A stretch of DNA of 14,876 nucleotides from the NCBI GenBank assembly GCA_024304875.1, contig JAMWZF010000036.1, positions 1 through 14,876 on the forward strand, given 5' to 3'. Shown here piece by piece: positions 7,021 to 14,538 of this stretch. Position numbers and translations under genes: made by a program. This DNA comes from Paracoccaceae bacterium. Its GTDB lineage: Bacteria; Pseudomonadota; Alphaproteobacteria; Rhodobacterales; Rhodobacteraceae. The number at the start of each line of letters is the position of its first letter. Within the stretch, counting starts at the first letter, position 1. The notes under the pieces are model-generated. The model did not search any database, was not told the origin of the DNA, and saw only the letters and a program-made list of their open reading frames with translations.

Positions 7021-8253
7021 ATGACCGACGGGGACAGAGCAGAGCAGATGCTGGCCGAGATCGCGGCGGCCTCGACCACCACCGAGGGCGTCACCCGCCT
7101 GCCCTGGACCGATCAGCACCGTGCGGCGGTGATCGTGATGACCGGATGGATGCAGGATGCTGGGCTGGAGGTCCAGATGGATGCCGCCGGGACGCTCGTC
7201 GGCCGGTCTCCGGGTGGGAGGGGCAAACCCGTGTTGCTGTTCGGCTCGCACCAGGATTCGGTCCGCTCCGGCGGGCGCTATGACGGGATCATGGGCATCT
7301 GCCTCGCCTGCCTCGCCGCCCGCCGGTTCCGGGATCGGTGGGACGCCCTGCCCTTCGCCGTCGAGGTCCTCGCCTTCGCCGACGAGGAAGGCGTGCGGTT
7401 CCCGACCGCCCTGATCGGGCCGCGGGCTTTGGCGGGAACTCTCGACCCGGCCGTCTTCGACCTGCCCGACGCCGAGGGTGTCACCATGCGGGCCGCGATG
7501 GCGGGGATGGGCGTGGACGCCGATGCCGCGCTCGGCCTCGCCCGCGACCCCGCCCGCATCCTCGGCTACGTCGAGGCCCACATCGAGCAAGGCCCGGTGC
7601 TGGAGGACCAAGGCCTGCCCGTCGGTGTGGTCACGGGCATCTGCGGCATCTCGCGCTATGCCGTCGAGGTGACGGGCGAGACGGGACACGCAGGAACGGT
7701 GCCGATGGAGGGGCGGAAGGACGCGCTGGTGACGGCCTCGAAGGTCATCGCCGCCCTGCCGGACCTCGCCGCCGCCAACCCCGGCCTGAGGGCCACGGTC
7801 GGCTGGCTGGACATCGCCCCTAACGCGGTGAACGGTATCCCCTCCCGCGTGCGGATGACGGTCGAGACGCGGTCGGTGGACGACGCCGAACGCGCTGATT
7901 TCGCTGAGGAAATCGCTGCGCTGGTGTCCGACGCCGCGACGGCGACTCGCACCGACGCGACCTTCGCACGCACCTACGACCAGCCCGCCGTCACCTGCGA
8001 TCCACGCCTCATGGCCCTGCTGGAGCAAGCGACCACGCAGGCCGGCTGCGACCCCCTGCCCCTGCCCTCGGGCGCGACGCACGACGCCTCGGCCATGGCC
8101 GACCTTTGCGGCGTCGCCATGCTCTTCGTCCGCTGCCGGGGCGGGGTCAGCCACCGGCCGGACGAATACGCCAGCGCCGCGGACATGGGGGTCGCGGTCG
8201 AGGTTATGGCGCGGATGATCGAGGGGCTGGCGGCGGAGGGGCCGGCGACCTGA
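7021..8253 (+). CDS. M20 family Zn-dependent amidase (allantoate / N-carbamoyl-L-amino acid amidohydrolase type)
   Basis: Cytoplasmic two-metal hydrolase of 410 residues, expected to cleave a ureido, carbamoyl or related amide bond. Motifs in order: GSHQDS with H77 and D79, GGRYDG with D88, FADEEGVRF with E122/E123, EAHIEQGPVLE with H187, a dimerisation lid with GHAGTVPM and RKDAL (222-236), SGATHDA (350-356), and GGVSHRPDE with H378. These supply the usual zinc ligands. Several motifs deviate from the common forms (usually GSHxDT, SGAGHDA, SHSPxE), so the substrate may differ from allantoate or N-carbamoyl amino acids. I chose the ATG at 7021 because GAGGAG (7009-7014) is 6 nt upstream; the ATG at 7015 abuts that site directly. 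It is divergent from gntR and probably acts on a compound brought in by the nearby transporter. Confidence 0.92.
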   Translation: MTDGDRAEQMLAEIAAASTTTEGVTRLPWTDQHRAAVIVMTGWMQDAGLEVQMDAAGTLVGRSPGGRGKPVLLFGSHQDSVRSGGRYDGIMGICLACLAARRFRDRWDALPFAVEVLAFADEEGVRFPTALIGPRALAGTLDPAVFDLPDAEGVTMRAAMAGMGVDADAALGLARDPARILGYVEAHIEQGPVLEDQGLPVGVVTGICGISRYAVEVTGETGHAGTVPMEGRKDALVTASKVIAALPDLAAANPGLRATVGWLDIAPNAVNGIPSRVRMTVETRSVDDAERADFAEEIAALVSDAATATRTDATFARTYDQPAVTCDPRLMALLEQATTQAGCDPLPLPSGATHDASAMADLCGVAMLFVRCRGGVSHRPDEYASAADMGVAVEVMARMIEGLAAEGPAT

Positions 8254-8265
8254 GCCGCCGGCCCC
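8238..8265. terminator. Perfect 10-bp stem between convergent genes, possible bidirectional terminator
   Basis: The arms GGGGCCGGCG (8238-8247) and CGCCGGCCCC (8256-8265) pair perfectly around an 8-nt loop containing the amidase TGA. The stem lies exactly where the plus-strand amidase meets the minus-strand dehydrogenase. There is no clear T-run on either side, so it is not a textbook intrinsic terminator. Confidence 0.5.
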
Positions 8266-8272
8266 ATTCGGA

Positions 8273-9793
8273 TCAGGCGTCCGCCAGGTCGCCCGGCAGC
8301 ACCGCGTCCGGCATGTTCTGGTAGCAGACCGGCCGCAGGAAGCGGCGGATCGACAGGGTGCCGACCGAGGTGGCGCCGAAGTTGGTCGAGGCCGGGTACG
8401 GCCCGCCGTGGACCATCGCGTCGGCCACTTCCACGCCCGTCGGGAAGCCGTTCACCAGGATCCGGCCCGCCTTGCGCTCGAGGATCGGAAGCAGGGCCTT
8501 GGCCTGTTCCGTATCGCCCTCGTCCATGTGCAGGGTCGCTGTAAGTTGGCCTTCGAACCCCTTGGCAAGGTTCGACATTTCCTCGGGGCCGGAGACCCGG
8601 ACGACAAGGCCGAGGGGGCCGAAGACCTCTTCGCCGAGGGCGTGGTCCTGCAGGTAATTCTCGGCGTTGGTCTGGTAGAGGTTCGGGCTGGCATGGCGGC
8701 CTTCGTCGTCGTTCGCCAGAACCGGCTCGACCGCGTTCCGGCCGTCGAAGCGGGATTTACCCTTCTTATACGCCTCCGCGATACCGTCGGTCAGCATCAC
8801 CTGCGGGCCGACCTCCTTCAGCGCGGCAGCGGCGGCCTCGACAAATGCGTCGCCCTCGGGGCCGCTTTCGACCACGGCGATGCCGGGGTTGGTGCAGAAC
8901 TGGCCGGCGCCCATGGTGAGGGATCCGGCCCAGCCCTTGCCGATGTCCGCGCCGCGGGCCTTGGCCGCATGAGGAAGGAGGAACATCGGGTTCACGGACC
9001 CAAGCTCGCCGAAGAAGGGGATCGGCTCGGGCCGCTGGGCGCAGAGGTCGTAGAGCGCGCGTCCGCCGCCGAGAGAGCCGGTGAAGCCCACCGCCTTGAT
9101 GAGCGGGTGCTGCACGAGAGTCTGGCCGACCTCGCGGTTGCCGCCCTGGATGAGGGAGAAGACGCCGGCAGGCATGCCGCAGGACTTGATCGCGGCAGCA
9201 ATGGCTTCGGCGACGATCTCGCCGGTGCCGGGGTGGGCGGAGTGGCCCTTGACCACGACCGGGCAGCCGGCGGCCAGCGCGGCGGCGGTATCGCCCCCGG
9301 CGGTGGAGAAGGCGAGCGGGAAGTTCGAGGCGCCGAAGACGGCGACCGGGCCGATGGGCCGCTGGACCATCTTGAGGTCCGGGCGCGGCAGCGGCTCGCG
9401 GTCGGGCAGTGCCTTGTCGTGGCGGACGTCGAGGTATTTGCCATCGCGGATGTGGCTCGCGAAGAGGCGAAGCTGGCCGGTGGTGCGGCCCCGCTCGCCC
9501 TGAAGGCGCGCCTCGGGCAGGCCGGTCTCGGAGGTGCCGATCTCGGTGATCTGGTCGGCACGGGCCTCCATCTCGTCGGCGATGGCCTCGAGGAACTTGG
9601 CGCGCTCTTCACGGGAGGTGTAGCCGTAGGTCCAGAAGGCCTCTTCCGCCGCCTCGCAGGCCTTGTTCACCATGTCGGGCGTGCCGACGGAGAAGTCGTG
9701 CGCCTCGCCGTGGGCGGGTTCGGATTTGAACGTCTTGTCACCGGCGATCCAGTCGCCCGCGATCAGGTGTTTTCCGGTCGGTTGATAGCTCAT
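8273..9793 (-). CDS. Alpha-ketoglutarate semialdehyde dehydrogenase (2,5-dioxopentanoate dehydrogenase), aldehyde dehydrogenase family
   Basis: Last enzyme of the arabinose pathway, oxidising 2-oxoglutarate semialdehyde to 2-oxoglutarate. The 506-residue protein carries the aldehyde dehydrogenase residues N157 (GASNFPL), K182 (VVKGHSAHPGT), E263 (FGELGS) and the catalytic C300 (GAGQFCTNPG). It resembles the NADP-type ketoglutarate semialdehyde dehydrogenases of sugar-acid and hydroxyproline pathways more than GabD-like enzymes. The K-G-H-S nucleotide-binding segment suggests NADP use; that is inference. The ATG at 9793-9791 has GAGAGGA (9799-9805) 5 nt upstream, overlapping the preceding stop, and the gap between the genes is 10 nt. 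It is the final gene of the operon and ends just before the convergent stem. Confidence 0.9.
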   Translation of the reverse strand: MSYQPTGKHLIAGDWIAGDKTFKSEPAHGEAHDFSVGTPDMVNKACEAAEEAFWTYGYTSREERAKFLEAIADEMEARADQITEIGTSETGLPEARLQGERGRTTGQLRLFASHIRDGKYLDVRHDKALPDREPLPRPDLKMVQRPIGPVAVFGASNFPLAFSTAGGDTAAALAAGCPVVVKGHSAHPGTGEIVAEAIAAAIKSCGMPAGVFSLIQGGNREVGQTLVQHPLIKAVGFTGSLGGGRALYDLCAQRPEPIPFFGELGSVNPMFLLPHAAKARGADIGKGWAGSLTMGAGQFCTNPGIAVVESGPEGDAFVEAAAAALKEVGPQVMLTDGIAEAYKKGKSRFDGRNAVEPVLANDDEGRHASPNLYQTNAENYLQDHALGEEVFGPLGLVVRVSGPEEMSNLAKGFEGQLTATLHMDEGDTEQAKALLPILERKAGRILVNGFPTGVEVADAMVHGGPYPASTNFGATSVGTLSIRRFLRPVCYQNMPDAVLPGDLADA

Positions 9794-9803
9794 GTTTGTC
9801 CTC

Positions 9804-10733
9804 TCACTTGCCCCAGCGCAGCGCGATCACGTCGCGTTCGGCCGAGAGTTGCAGGAGCCGGGCGCGGGTGCGCTCCGACATCGGTTTCAGCGGATGGCGG
9901 ACGTGGTCGGAGCCGATCACGCCGCCTTCCTTCATCACCACCTTGGCCGCGCGCAGGCCGCACTGGCGGTTCTCGTGATTGATCAGCGGCAGGCAGTCGC
10001 GCCAGCCCGCCAGGGCCGCGTCGATATCCCCCGCGAGATAGTCCATGACGATAGGGCGGATCAGCTCGGGTTGTAGGGCCGAGGTCATGGTTCCGGTGCA
10101 TCCCGCGTCCAGATCGGCCAGCAGCGTGACCGCCTCCTCGCCGTCGAAGGGGCCAACGATGTGGTCCCCGCCCGCCTCGATCAGGGCCGCCAGCTTGTCG
10201 GCGGCGAAGGGCGTTTCCATCTTGAAATAGCTGACGTTCTCGATCTCCTTCGCCATCCGCGCCAGCAGCGGCACCGGCAGGGTGCAGCCCGACAGCGGGG
10301 CGTCCTGCACCATGATCGGGATGGAAATCGCGTCCGAGACGGCGGCGAAGTGTTCGAAGATGCCCGCCTCGGCCGGGACAAGGCCGACGCCGTGGTAGGG
10401 CGGCATCATCATCAGCATGGCGGCGCCCATGGATTCCGCCTCTTTCGCGCGGTCCACGACGATCTGGGTCGAGAAGTGGGAGACCGTCACGATCACCGGC
10501 ACCCGGCCGGCGACGTGTTCCAGCGAGACCCGCGTCAGGGTCGCCCGTTCGGCATCGGACAGGACGAACTGTTCGGAGTAGTTGGCGAGGATGCAGATCG
10601 CGTCGACCCCCTGGTCGATCATGCAGTCGAGGACCCGGCGCTTGCCCTCCTCGTCCACCCGCCCGTCATCGTGGAACGGTGTCGGGGCGACGGGAAGGAT
10701 GCCCCGGAGGGGCTGGGAATGCAGTGCGCTCAT
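9804..10733 (-). CDS. araD: L-2-keto-3-deoxyarabonate dehydratase (DHDPS/NAL family)
   Basis: Class I Schiff-base enzyme of the dihydrodipicolinate synthase family, 309 residues. It is expected to dehydrate L-2-keto-3-deoxyarabonate to 2-oxoglutarate semialdehyde. The TIM barrel starts at GILPVAPTPF (11-20), and the Schiff-base lysine is K171 (SYFKMETPF). The usual Tyr-Asn-x-Pro motif of DHDPS/NAL is replaced by VQDAPLSG (142-149), which fits a dehydratase rather than a pyruvate-condensing enzyme. Placement between arabinonate dehydratase and semialdehyde dehydrogenase fixes the role; D-xylose pathways use an unrelated FAH-family enzyme at this step. The start follows the epimerase stop after 4 nt. 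The symbol follows Azospirillum naming, not E. coli ribulose-phosphate epimerase. Confidence 0.88.
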   Translation of the reverse strand: MSALHSQPLRGILPVAPTPFHDDGRVDEEGKRRVLDCMIDQGVDAICILANYSEQFVLSDAERATLTRVSLEHVAGRVPVIVTVSHFSTQIVVDRAKEAESMGAAMLMMMPPYHGVGLVPAEAGIFEHFAAVSDAISIPIMVQDAPLSGCTLPVPLLARMAKEIENVSYFKMETPFAADKLAALIEAGGDHIVGPFDGEEAVTLLADLDAGCTGTMTSALQPELIRPIVMDYLAGDIDAALAGWRDCLPLINHENRQCGLRAAKVVMKEGGVIGSDHVRHPLKPMSERTRARLLQLSAERDVIALRWGK

Positions 10734-10737
10734 GGGG

Positions 10738-11712
10738 TCAGGCCTTGTCGGTGAAGCGGAAGATGGAGGTCTGGGTGAAGCTCTCGCCCGGGGCGAGGCG
10801 GATGGAGGGGTAGCCCTCGTGGTTCGGCGCGTCCGGCCAGAGCTGGGGTTCGAGGGCGAGGCCGCAGAAGGGGCCGTAGGGTGCGCCGAGGTGGCCCTTG
10901 TGGGGGCTGGTGTCCATCGGGTGCGCGTCGAAGACCTGCAGGCCGGGGGCGTCGGTGTGGATGGTCATCACCGTGTTCTGCCCCTCGATCCTGGCAACTT
11001 CGCGGACACCAGTGCCCTCCAGGCAGAAGTTGGTGTCGAGGATGCCCTCGGGCGGGACCCCGCGCGGCTGGCGGAAATCGTAGTCGGTTCCTTCGACCGG
11101 CACGGGTGGGCCGACGGGGATCAGGGCGTCGTCCGTCGCGGTGTAGTGGCCCGCGTGGATCGTCATCCGGTGCCCCGAGAGATCCGGGCTGGCGTCGAGG
11201 TTCCAGTAGCCGTGGAAGGCGGGGTTGAAGATGGTCTCGGCCGCGCTCTGCCCGGTCAGGGTGATGTGCAGGTCGCCATTCTCGTCGATCGCATAGGTCG
11301 CCCCCATCTCGATCGGGCCGGGAAAGCCGCTGTCGCCGTCGGGCCAGGTGAGGGTGAAACGGACGGAACTCTCGTCCTGTTCCGCGATGGTCCAGATCCG
11401 CTGGCCGGAACCTTTCGGGCCGCCGTGCAGCGTGTTCTCGCCCTCGTTCGGCGTGATTTGCAGCACCCGGTCGCCGAGCGGCGCGCGCCCCTCGGCGAGC
11501 CGGTTCGCGACCGGCCCCACGACTGCGCCGAAATAGAGCATCGGGCCGAGGTAGGCCTCGATGTCGTCCGACCCCAGCACCAGCGACGGGCCGCCTCCCC
11601 GCCGGAAATCCACCAGGATCGCGCCGTAGGTCATCAGGCGGGCCGAGGACCCGCCGTTCGCGATGGTGACTTCGGCAATCTCGGTGCCGTCGGGCAAGTG
11701 CGTCAGCGGCAT
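10738..11712 (-). CDS. Aldose 1-epimerase (mutarotase, GalM family)
   Basis: Interconverts the alpha and beta anomers of aldoses. In this operon it probably supplies the anomer that the sugar 1-dehydrogenase prefers. The 324 residues show GalM landmarks: NRLAEGR (70-76), NTLHGG with H96, FNPAFHGYWNL with the acid H167, DTNFCL (226-231), and LALEPQ with the catalytic base E288, followed by WPDAPNH. The start ATG at 11712-11710 has GAGGA 8 nt upstream, inside the end of the dehydrogenase gene, whose stop is 4 nt away. The upstream in-frame extension is antisense-like and was left out. Confidence 0.93.
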   Translation of the reverse strand: MPLTHLPDGTEIAEVTIANGGSSARLMTYGAILVDFRRGGGPSLVLGSDDIEAYLGPMLYFGAVVGPVANRLAEGRAPLGDRVLQITPNEGENTLHGGPKGSGQRIWTIAEQDESSVRFTLTWPDGDSGFPGPIEMGATYAIDENGDLHITLTGQSAAETIFNPAFHGYWNLDASPDLSGHRMTIHAGHYTATDDALIPVGPPVPVEGTDYDFRQPRGVPPEGILDTNFCLEGTGVREVARIEGQNTVMTIHTDAPGLQVFDAHPMDTSPHKGHLGAPYGPFCGLALEPQLWPDAPNHEGYPSIRLAPGESFTQTSIFRFTDKA

Positions 11713-11716
11713 GGGG

Positions 11717-12640
11717 TCAGTCCTCGAAGGCGGCGACGCTGTCGCGCCGGCCAAGGGCGAGGATGTCGGCGACAAGGGTCATGGGGCGCAGGTCCATGTC
11801 GACACCGCCGCGCCCGACGAGGCTGGCCATGTTGGCATACAGGCGCGGGTACTCGCCGCTGAGCGCCGCGGCCTCGCCGGTCTCGGCGCCGTCCACGGTC
11901 ATCCGTGCGCCGCCGTCAGCGAGGGTGAGGGTGCCGCCGTCCGTTTCGGCCACGATCTCCCAGGTCTGGGTGTCCTCGTGCCGCCAGTCCATGACGGCGG
12001 TCACGCGCGCCCCGCCGGGGTGGTGGAAGTCCACCGTCGCCGCGATGGGGGTCTGGCAGTTCTCGGGCACTTCGAGCGTGGCGGAGGTGACGTGGATCTC
12101 GTCCGGCAGGATCTCGGTCACGATGGAGAGCGCGTTGATCCCGGGGTCGAGGACGCCCATGCCGCCCGGCTCCCAGATCCAGGCCTGGCCGGGGTGCCAG
12201 CGGCGGACGTCTTCCTTCCAAGTGACCTGAAGCGATTTGAGCGCCTTGTCCCTGAGCCAGGCCTTGGCCGCGCCGACCATGTCGGCCTCGCGGCTGTGCC
12301 AGGTGGCATAGAGCGACAGGCCCGAGGCGCGGGCCTTGGCCTCGAGCGCGTGGCATTCGGCCAGGGTCGCGCCCGGGGGTTTTTCGAGCATCACGTGCCG
12401 CCCGGCCTCCAGCGCCTGCATCGCGGCGGCGAAGCGGGGCACGGGCGGCAGGCAGAGCGAGATGACGCGGATGTCGGGCCGCGCCTCCAGCATCTGGCCG
12501 AGGTCGGTGAAGGCCTCGACCCCCTCGACGGTGCCGTTGCGCGAGACCGTGGCCGCCAGGTCCCAGTCGTCGCTGGCGGCGATGGAGGGGACGTGCTGGT
12601 CCACGGCGATCTTGCCGATTCCGACGAGGGCGAGCTTCAT
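11717..12640 (-). CDS. araA: L-arabinose/D-galactose 1-dehydrogenase (Gfo/Idh/MocA family)
   Basis: First oxidation of the pathway: L-arabinose to L-arabinono-lactone with NAD(P)+. The protein has 307 residues. A Rossmann start with GIGKIAVDQHVPSI (7-20) and the EKPPG motif (86-90, K87) define the family. The segment WKEDVRRWHP (141-150), then WIWEPGG and LDPGINALSIVT, closely matches my memory of the Azospirillum enzyme. K87, E143, H149, D165 and N169 fall at its proposed active-site positions with a constant offset. D-galactose is probably also a substrate. The ATG shares one base with the dehydratase stop (TGATG), with AAGGA 9 nt upstream. The symbol follows Azospirillum araA, not E. coli arabinose isomerase. 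Confidence 0.88.
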   Translation of the reverse strand: MKLALVGIGKIAVDQHVPSIAASDDWDLAATVSRNGTVEGVEAFTDLGQMLEARPDIRVISLCLPPVPRFAAAMQALEAGRHVMLEKPPGATLAECHALEAKARASGLSLYATWHSREADMVGAAKAWLRDKALKSLQVTWKEDVRRWHPGQAWIWEPGGMGVLDPGINALSIVTEILPDEIHVTSATLEVPENCQTPIAATVDFHHPGGARVTAVMDWRHEDTQTWEIVAETDGGTLTLADGGARMTVDGAETGEAAALSGEYPRLYANMASLVGRGGVDMDLRPMTLVADILALGRRDSVAAFED

Positions 12641-14382
12641 CAGTGACTGTCCTTGCCCACGGGCGCGCCGCGGCAGCCCTTGAGGAAGTCGAGGTCGGCG
12701 CCGGTGTCGGCCCCCTGCACATGGGCCTGATGCAGCCAGAGGTAGCCCGACTCGGCCTCGATATGGATGGGTGTCCATTCGGCCAGCCGCGCGGCCATCT
12801 CCTCGTCGGAAATATCCAGATGCAGGCGCCGATTCGCCACGTCGAGCTCGATCATGTCGCCGTCGCGCACCACGGCAAGCGGCCCGCCGGCGGCGGCCTC
12901 GGGCGAGGTGTGCAGGACCACGGTGCCGTAGGCGGTGCCGGACATGCGCGCGTCCGAGATGCGCACCATGTCGGTGATGCCCTTCTTCAGGACCTTGGGC
13001 GGCAGGCCCATGTTCCCCACCTCGGCCATGCCGGGGTAGCCCTTGGGGCCGCAGTTCTTGAGCACCATCACGCAGGTTTCGTCGATGTCGAGGTCATCGT
13101 CGGCGATCCGCGCCTTGTAGTGGTCGATGTCCTCGAAGACGACGGCACGGCCCCGGTGCTGCATCAGCGCGGGCGTGGCGGCGGAGGGTTTGAGGACCGC
13201 GCCGCCGGGGGCGAGGTTGCCCTTGACCACGACGACGCCGCCGGATTTGGCCAGCGCCTTCTCGGCGGGCAGGATCACGTCGGGGTTCTGGTTCTCGACG
13301 TCCTTGACCTCGTCCCACATCGGCCCGCCGGAGACGGTGATCGCGTCCTTGTGCAGAAGGCCCGCCTCGCCGAGGCGCTTGATGACCACGGGCAGGCCGC
13401 CAGCGTAGAAGAACTCTTCCATCAGGTATTCGCCCGACGGCATGAGGTTCACGATGGTCGGCACGTCGCGGCCGCAGCGGTCCCAGTCGTCGAGCGTCAG
13501 GTCCACGCCGACCCGGCCCGCGATGGCGAGGAGGTGGATGACGGCGTTGGTCGATCCGCCGATGGCGGCATTGGTGCGGATCGCGTTCTCGAAGGCCTGC
13601 TTGGTCATCACGTCCGAGGGCTTCAGGTCGTCCTTGACCATCTGCACGATCCGCCGGCCCGAGTTGTGGGCCATGACGCGGCGGCGGCTGTCCACCGCCG
13701 GGATCGCGGCGTTGCCGCTGAGGGCCATGCCCAGCGCCTCGGCCATGCTGGCCATGGTGGAGGCGGTGCCCATCGTGTTGCAGGAGCCCGGAGAGCGGGA
13801 CATCGAGGCCTCGGCCTCGACGAACTCGTCGGTGGTCATGTTGCCCGCCTTCACCGCCTCGGAGAAGCGCCAGAGGTGGGTGCCCGAGCCGACGCGTTCG
13901 CCCCGGAAATAGCCGTTCAGCATCGGCCCGCCCGAGACGACGATCGCCGGCAGGTCGCAGGAGGCGGCCCCCATGAGCAGCGAGGGCGTGGTCTTGTCGC
14001 AGCCGCCCAGCAGCACGACACCGTCCATGGGCTGTCCGCGGATCTGCTCCTCCACGCTCATCGCGGCGATGTTGCGGAACATCATGGCGGTGGGGCGGAA
14101 GGCCGATTCGGAGGCGCTAAAGACCGGCACCTCGACGGGGAAGCCGCCGGCCTCGTAGACGCCGCGCTTCACCCGCTCGGCGAGGTCGCGCAGGTGGGCG
14201 TTGCAGGGGGTCAGCTCGGACCAGGTGTTTAGGATGCCGATCACGGGCCGTCCGTCGAACAGGTCGTGCGGGAAGCCCTGATTCTTCATCCAGCCGCGGT
14301 GGTAGATCGAATCCTTCGACGCGCCGCCGAACCATTCCTGGCTGCGCAGCTTGCGGGGCCATTGTGCGGGTTTGAATGTCAT
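12640..14382 (-). CDS. araC: L-arabinonate dehydratase (IlvD/Edd family)
   Basis: Iron-sulfur dehydratase converting L-arabinonate to L-2-keto-3-deoxyarabonate. At 580 residues it matches pentonate dehydratases. Cluster cysteines are C60 (ELTPCNAH), C128 (GGCDKTTP) and C201 (GSCNTMG). The Mg-binding region has D129 and K130 (the latter carbamylated in relatives). The likely base is S481 (DARMSGTAYG). The N-terminal RSQEWFGGASKDSIYHRGW is typical of sugar-acid rather than dihydroxyacid dehydratases. I chose the ATG at 14382, matching the family N-terminus. It overlaps the TGA of an upstream leader ORF, and GGAAAGG lies about 8 nt upstream. It is the first enzyme gene of the operon and divergent from the LysR gene. 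The symbol follows Azospirillum araC, not the E. coli regulator. Confidence 0.92.
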   Translation of the reverse strand: MTFKPAQWPRKLRSQEWFGGASKDSIYHRGWMKNQGFPHDLFDGRPVIGILNTWSELTPCNAHLRDLAERVKRGVYEAGGFPVEVPVFSASESAFRPTAMMFRNIAAMSVEEQIRGQPMDGVVLLGGCDKTTPSLLMGAASCDLPAIVVSGGPMLNGYFRGERVGSGTHLWRFSEAVKAGNMTTDEFVEAEASMSRSPGSCNTMGTASTMASMAEALGMALSGNAAIPAVDSRRRVMAHNSGRRIVQMVKDDLKPSDVMTKQAFENAIRTNAAIGGSTNAVIHLLAIAGRVGVDLTLDDWDRCGRDVPTIVNLMPSGEYLMEEFFYAGGLPVVIKRLGEAGLLHKDAITVSGGPMWDEVKDVENQNPDVILPAEKALAKSGGVVVVKGNLAPGGAVLKPSAATPALMQHRGRAVVFEDIDHYKARIADDDLDIDETCVMVLKNCGPKGYPGMAEVGNMGLPPKVLKKGITDMVRISDARMSGTAYGTVVLHTSPEAAAGGPLAVVRDGDMIELDVANRRLHLDISDEEMAARLAEWTPIHIEAESGYLWLHQAHVQGADTGADLDFLKGCRGAPVGKDSH

Positions 14383-14450
14383 GTGCGGGCCCTTTCCGGC
14401 GTGGCCGAGCGGGCGCATGGCGCGGTGGCGCGGGCGCTCTTCAGTGTCAT
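14379..14450 (-). CDS. Leader ORF of 23 codons, translationally coupled to the arabinonate dehydratase
   Basis: The ATG at 14450-14448 has the strongest ribosome binding site in the region, AAGGAGG (14456-14462), 5 nt upstream. The frame runs 23 codons to a TGA at 14381-14379, which overlaps the dehydratase ATG as ATGA. The peptide starts MTLKSARATAP, is rich in Ala and Arg, and resembles nothing I know. Its likely job is to load ribosomes that re-initiate at the dehydratase; control through the peptide itself is also possible. No expression evidence exists here. Confidence 0.5.
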   Translation of the reverse strand: MTLKSARATAPCARSATPERART

Positions 14451-14462
14451 CTGGTCCTCCTT

Positions 14463-14491
14463 GGTTCGCGGCACCCTGACGGGGCGCGACC
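14463..14491 (-). promoter_or_regulatory. Leader hairpin abutting the ribosome binding site of the leader ORF
   Basis: On the minus-strand transcript, GGTCGCG pairs with CGCGAACC (one bulged A), with an inner CCC/GGG stem and a GTCA loop. The 3' arm ends directly against the AAGGAGG at 14456-14462. It could expose or hide the ribosome site, or stabilise the 5' end of the message. Pairing was judged by eye. Confidence 0.35.
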
Positions 14492-14538
14492 CTCCCGGCA
14501 ATCGGGATATCGCGGCTTCCCATACCCGACCAATTGAT

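Noticed and set aside
6928..8154. Upstream extension of the gntR frame giving a 661-residue protein
   Set aside because: The extra 400 residues are antisense to the M20 amidase. Family length and N-terminus fit a start at 6927.
8408..9982. Long plus-strand open frame opposite the semialdehyde dehydrogenase
   Set aside because: It is antisense to a well-supported enzyme, has no family motifs and runs across a gene boundary.
12643..14232. Long plus-strand open frame opposite the arabinonate dehydratase
   Set aside because: It is antisense to a strongly conserved gene, and its composition is His/Asp/Gly-rich and not protein-like.
14383..14523. N-terminal extension of the arabinonate dehydratase to 14523
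   Set aside because: The extension is not like any family member. The start at 14382 matches relatives, and the strong ribosome site upstream belongs to another frame.
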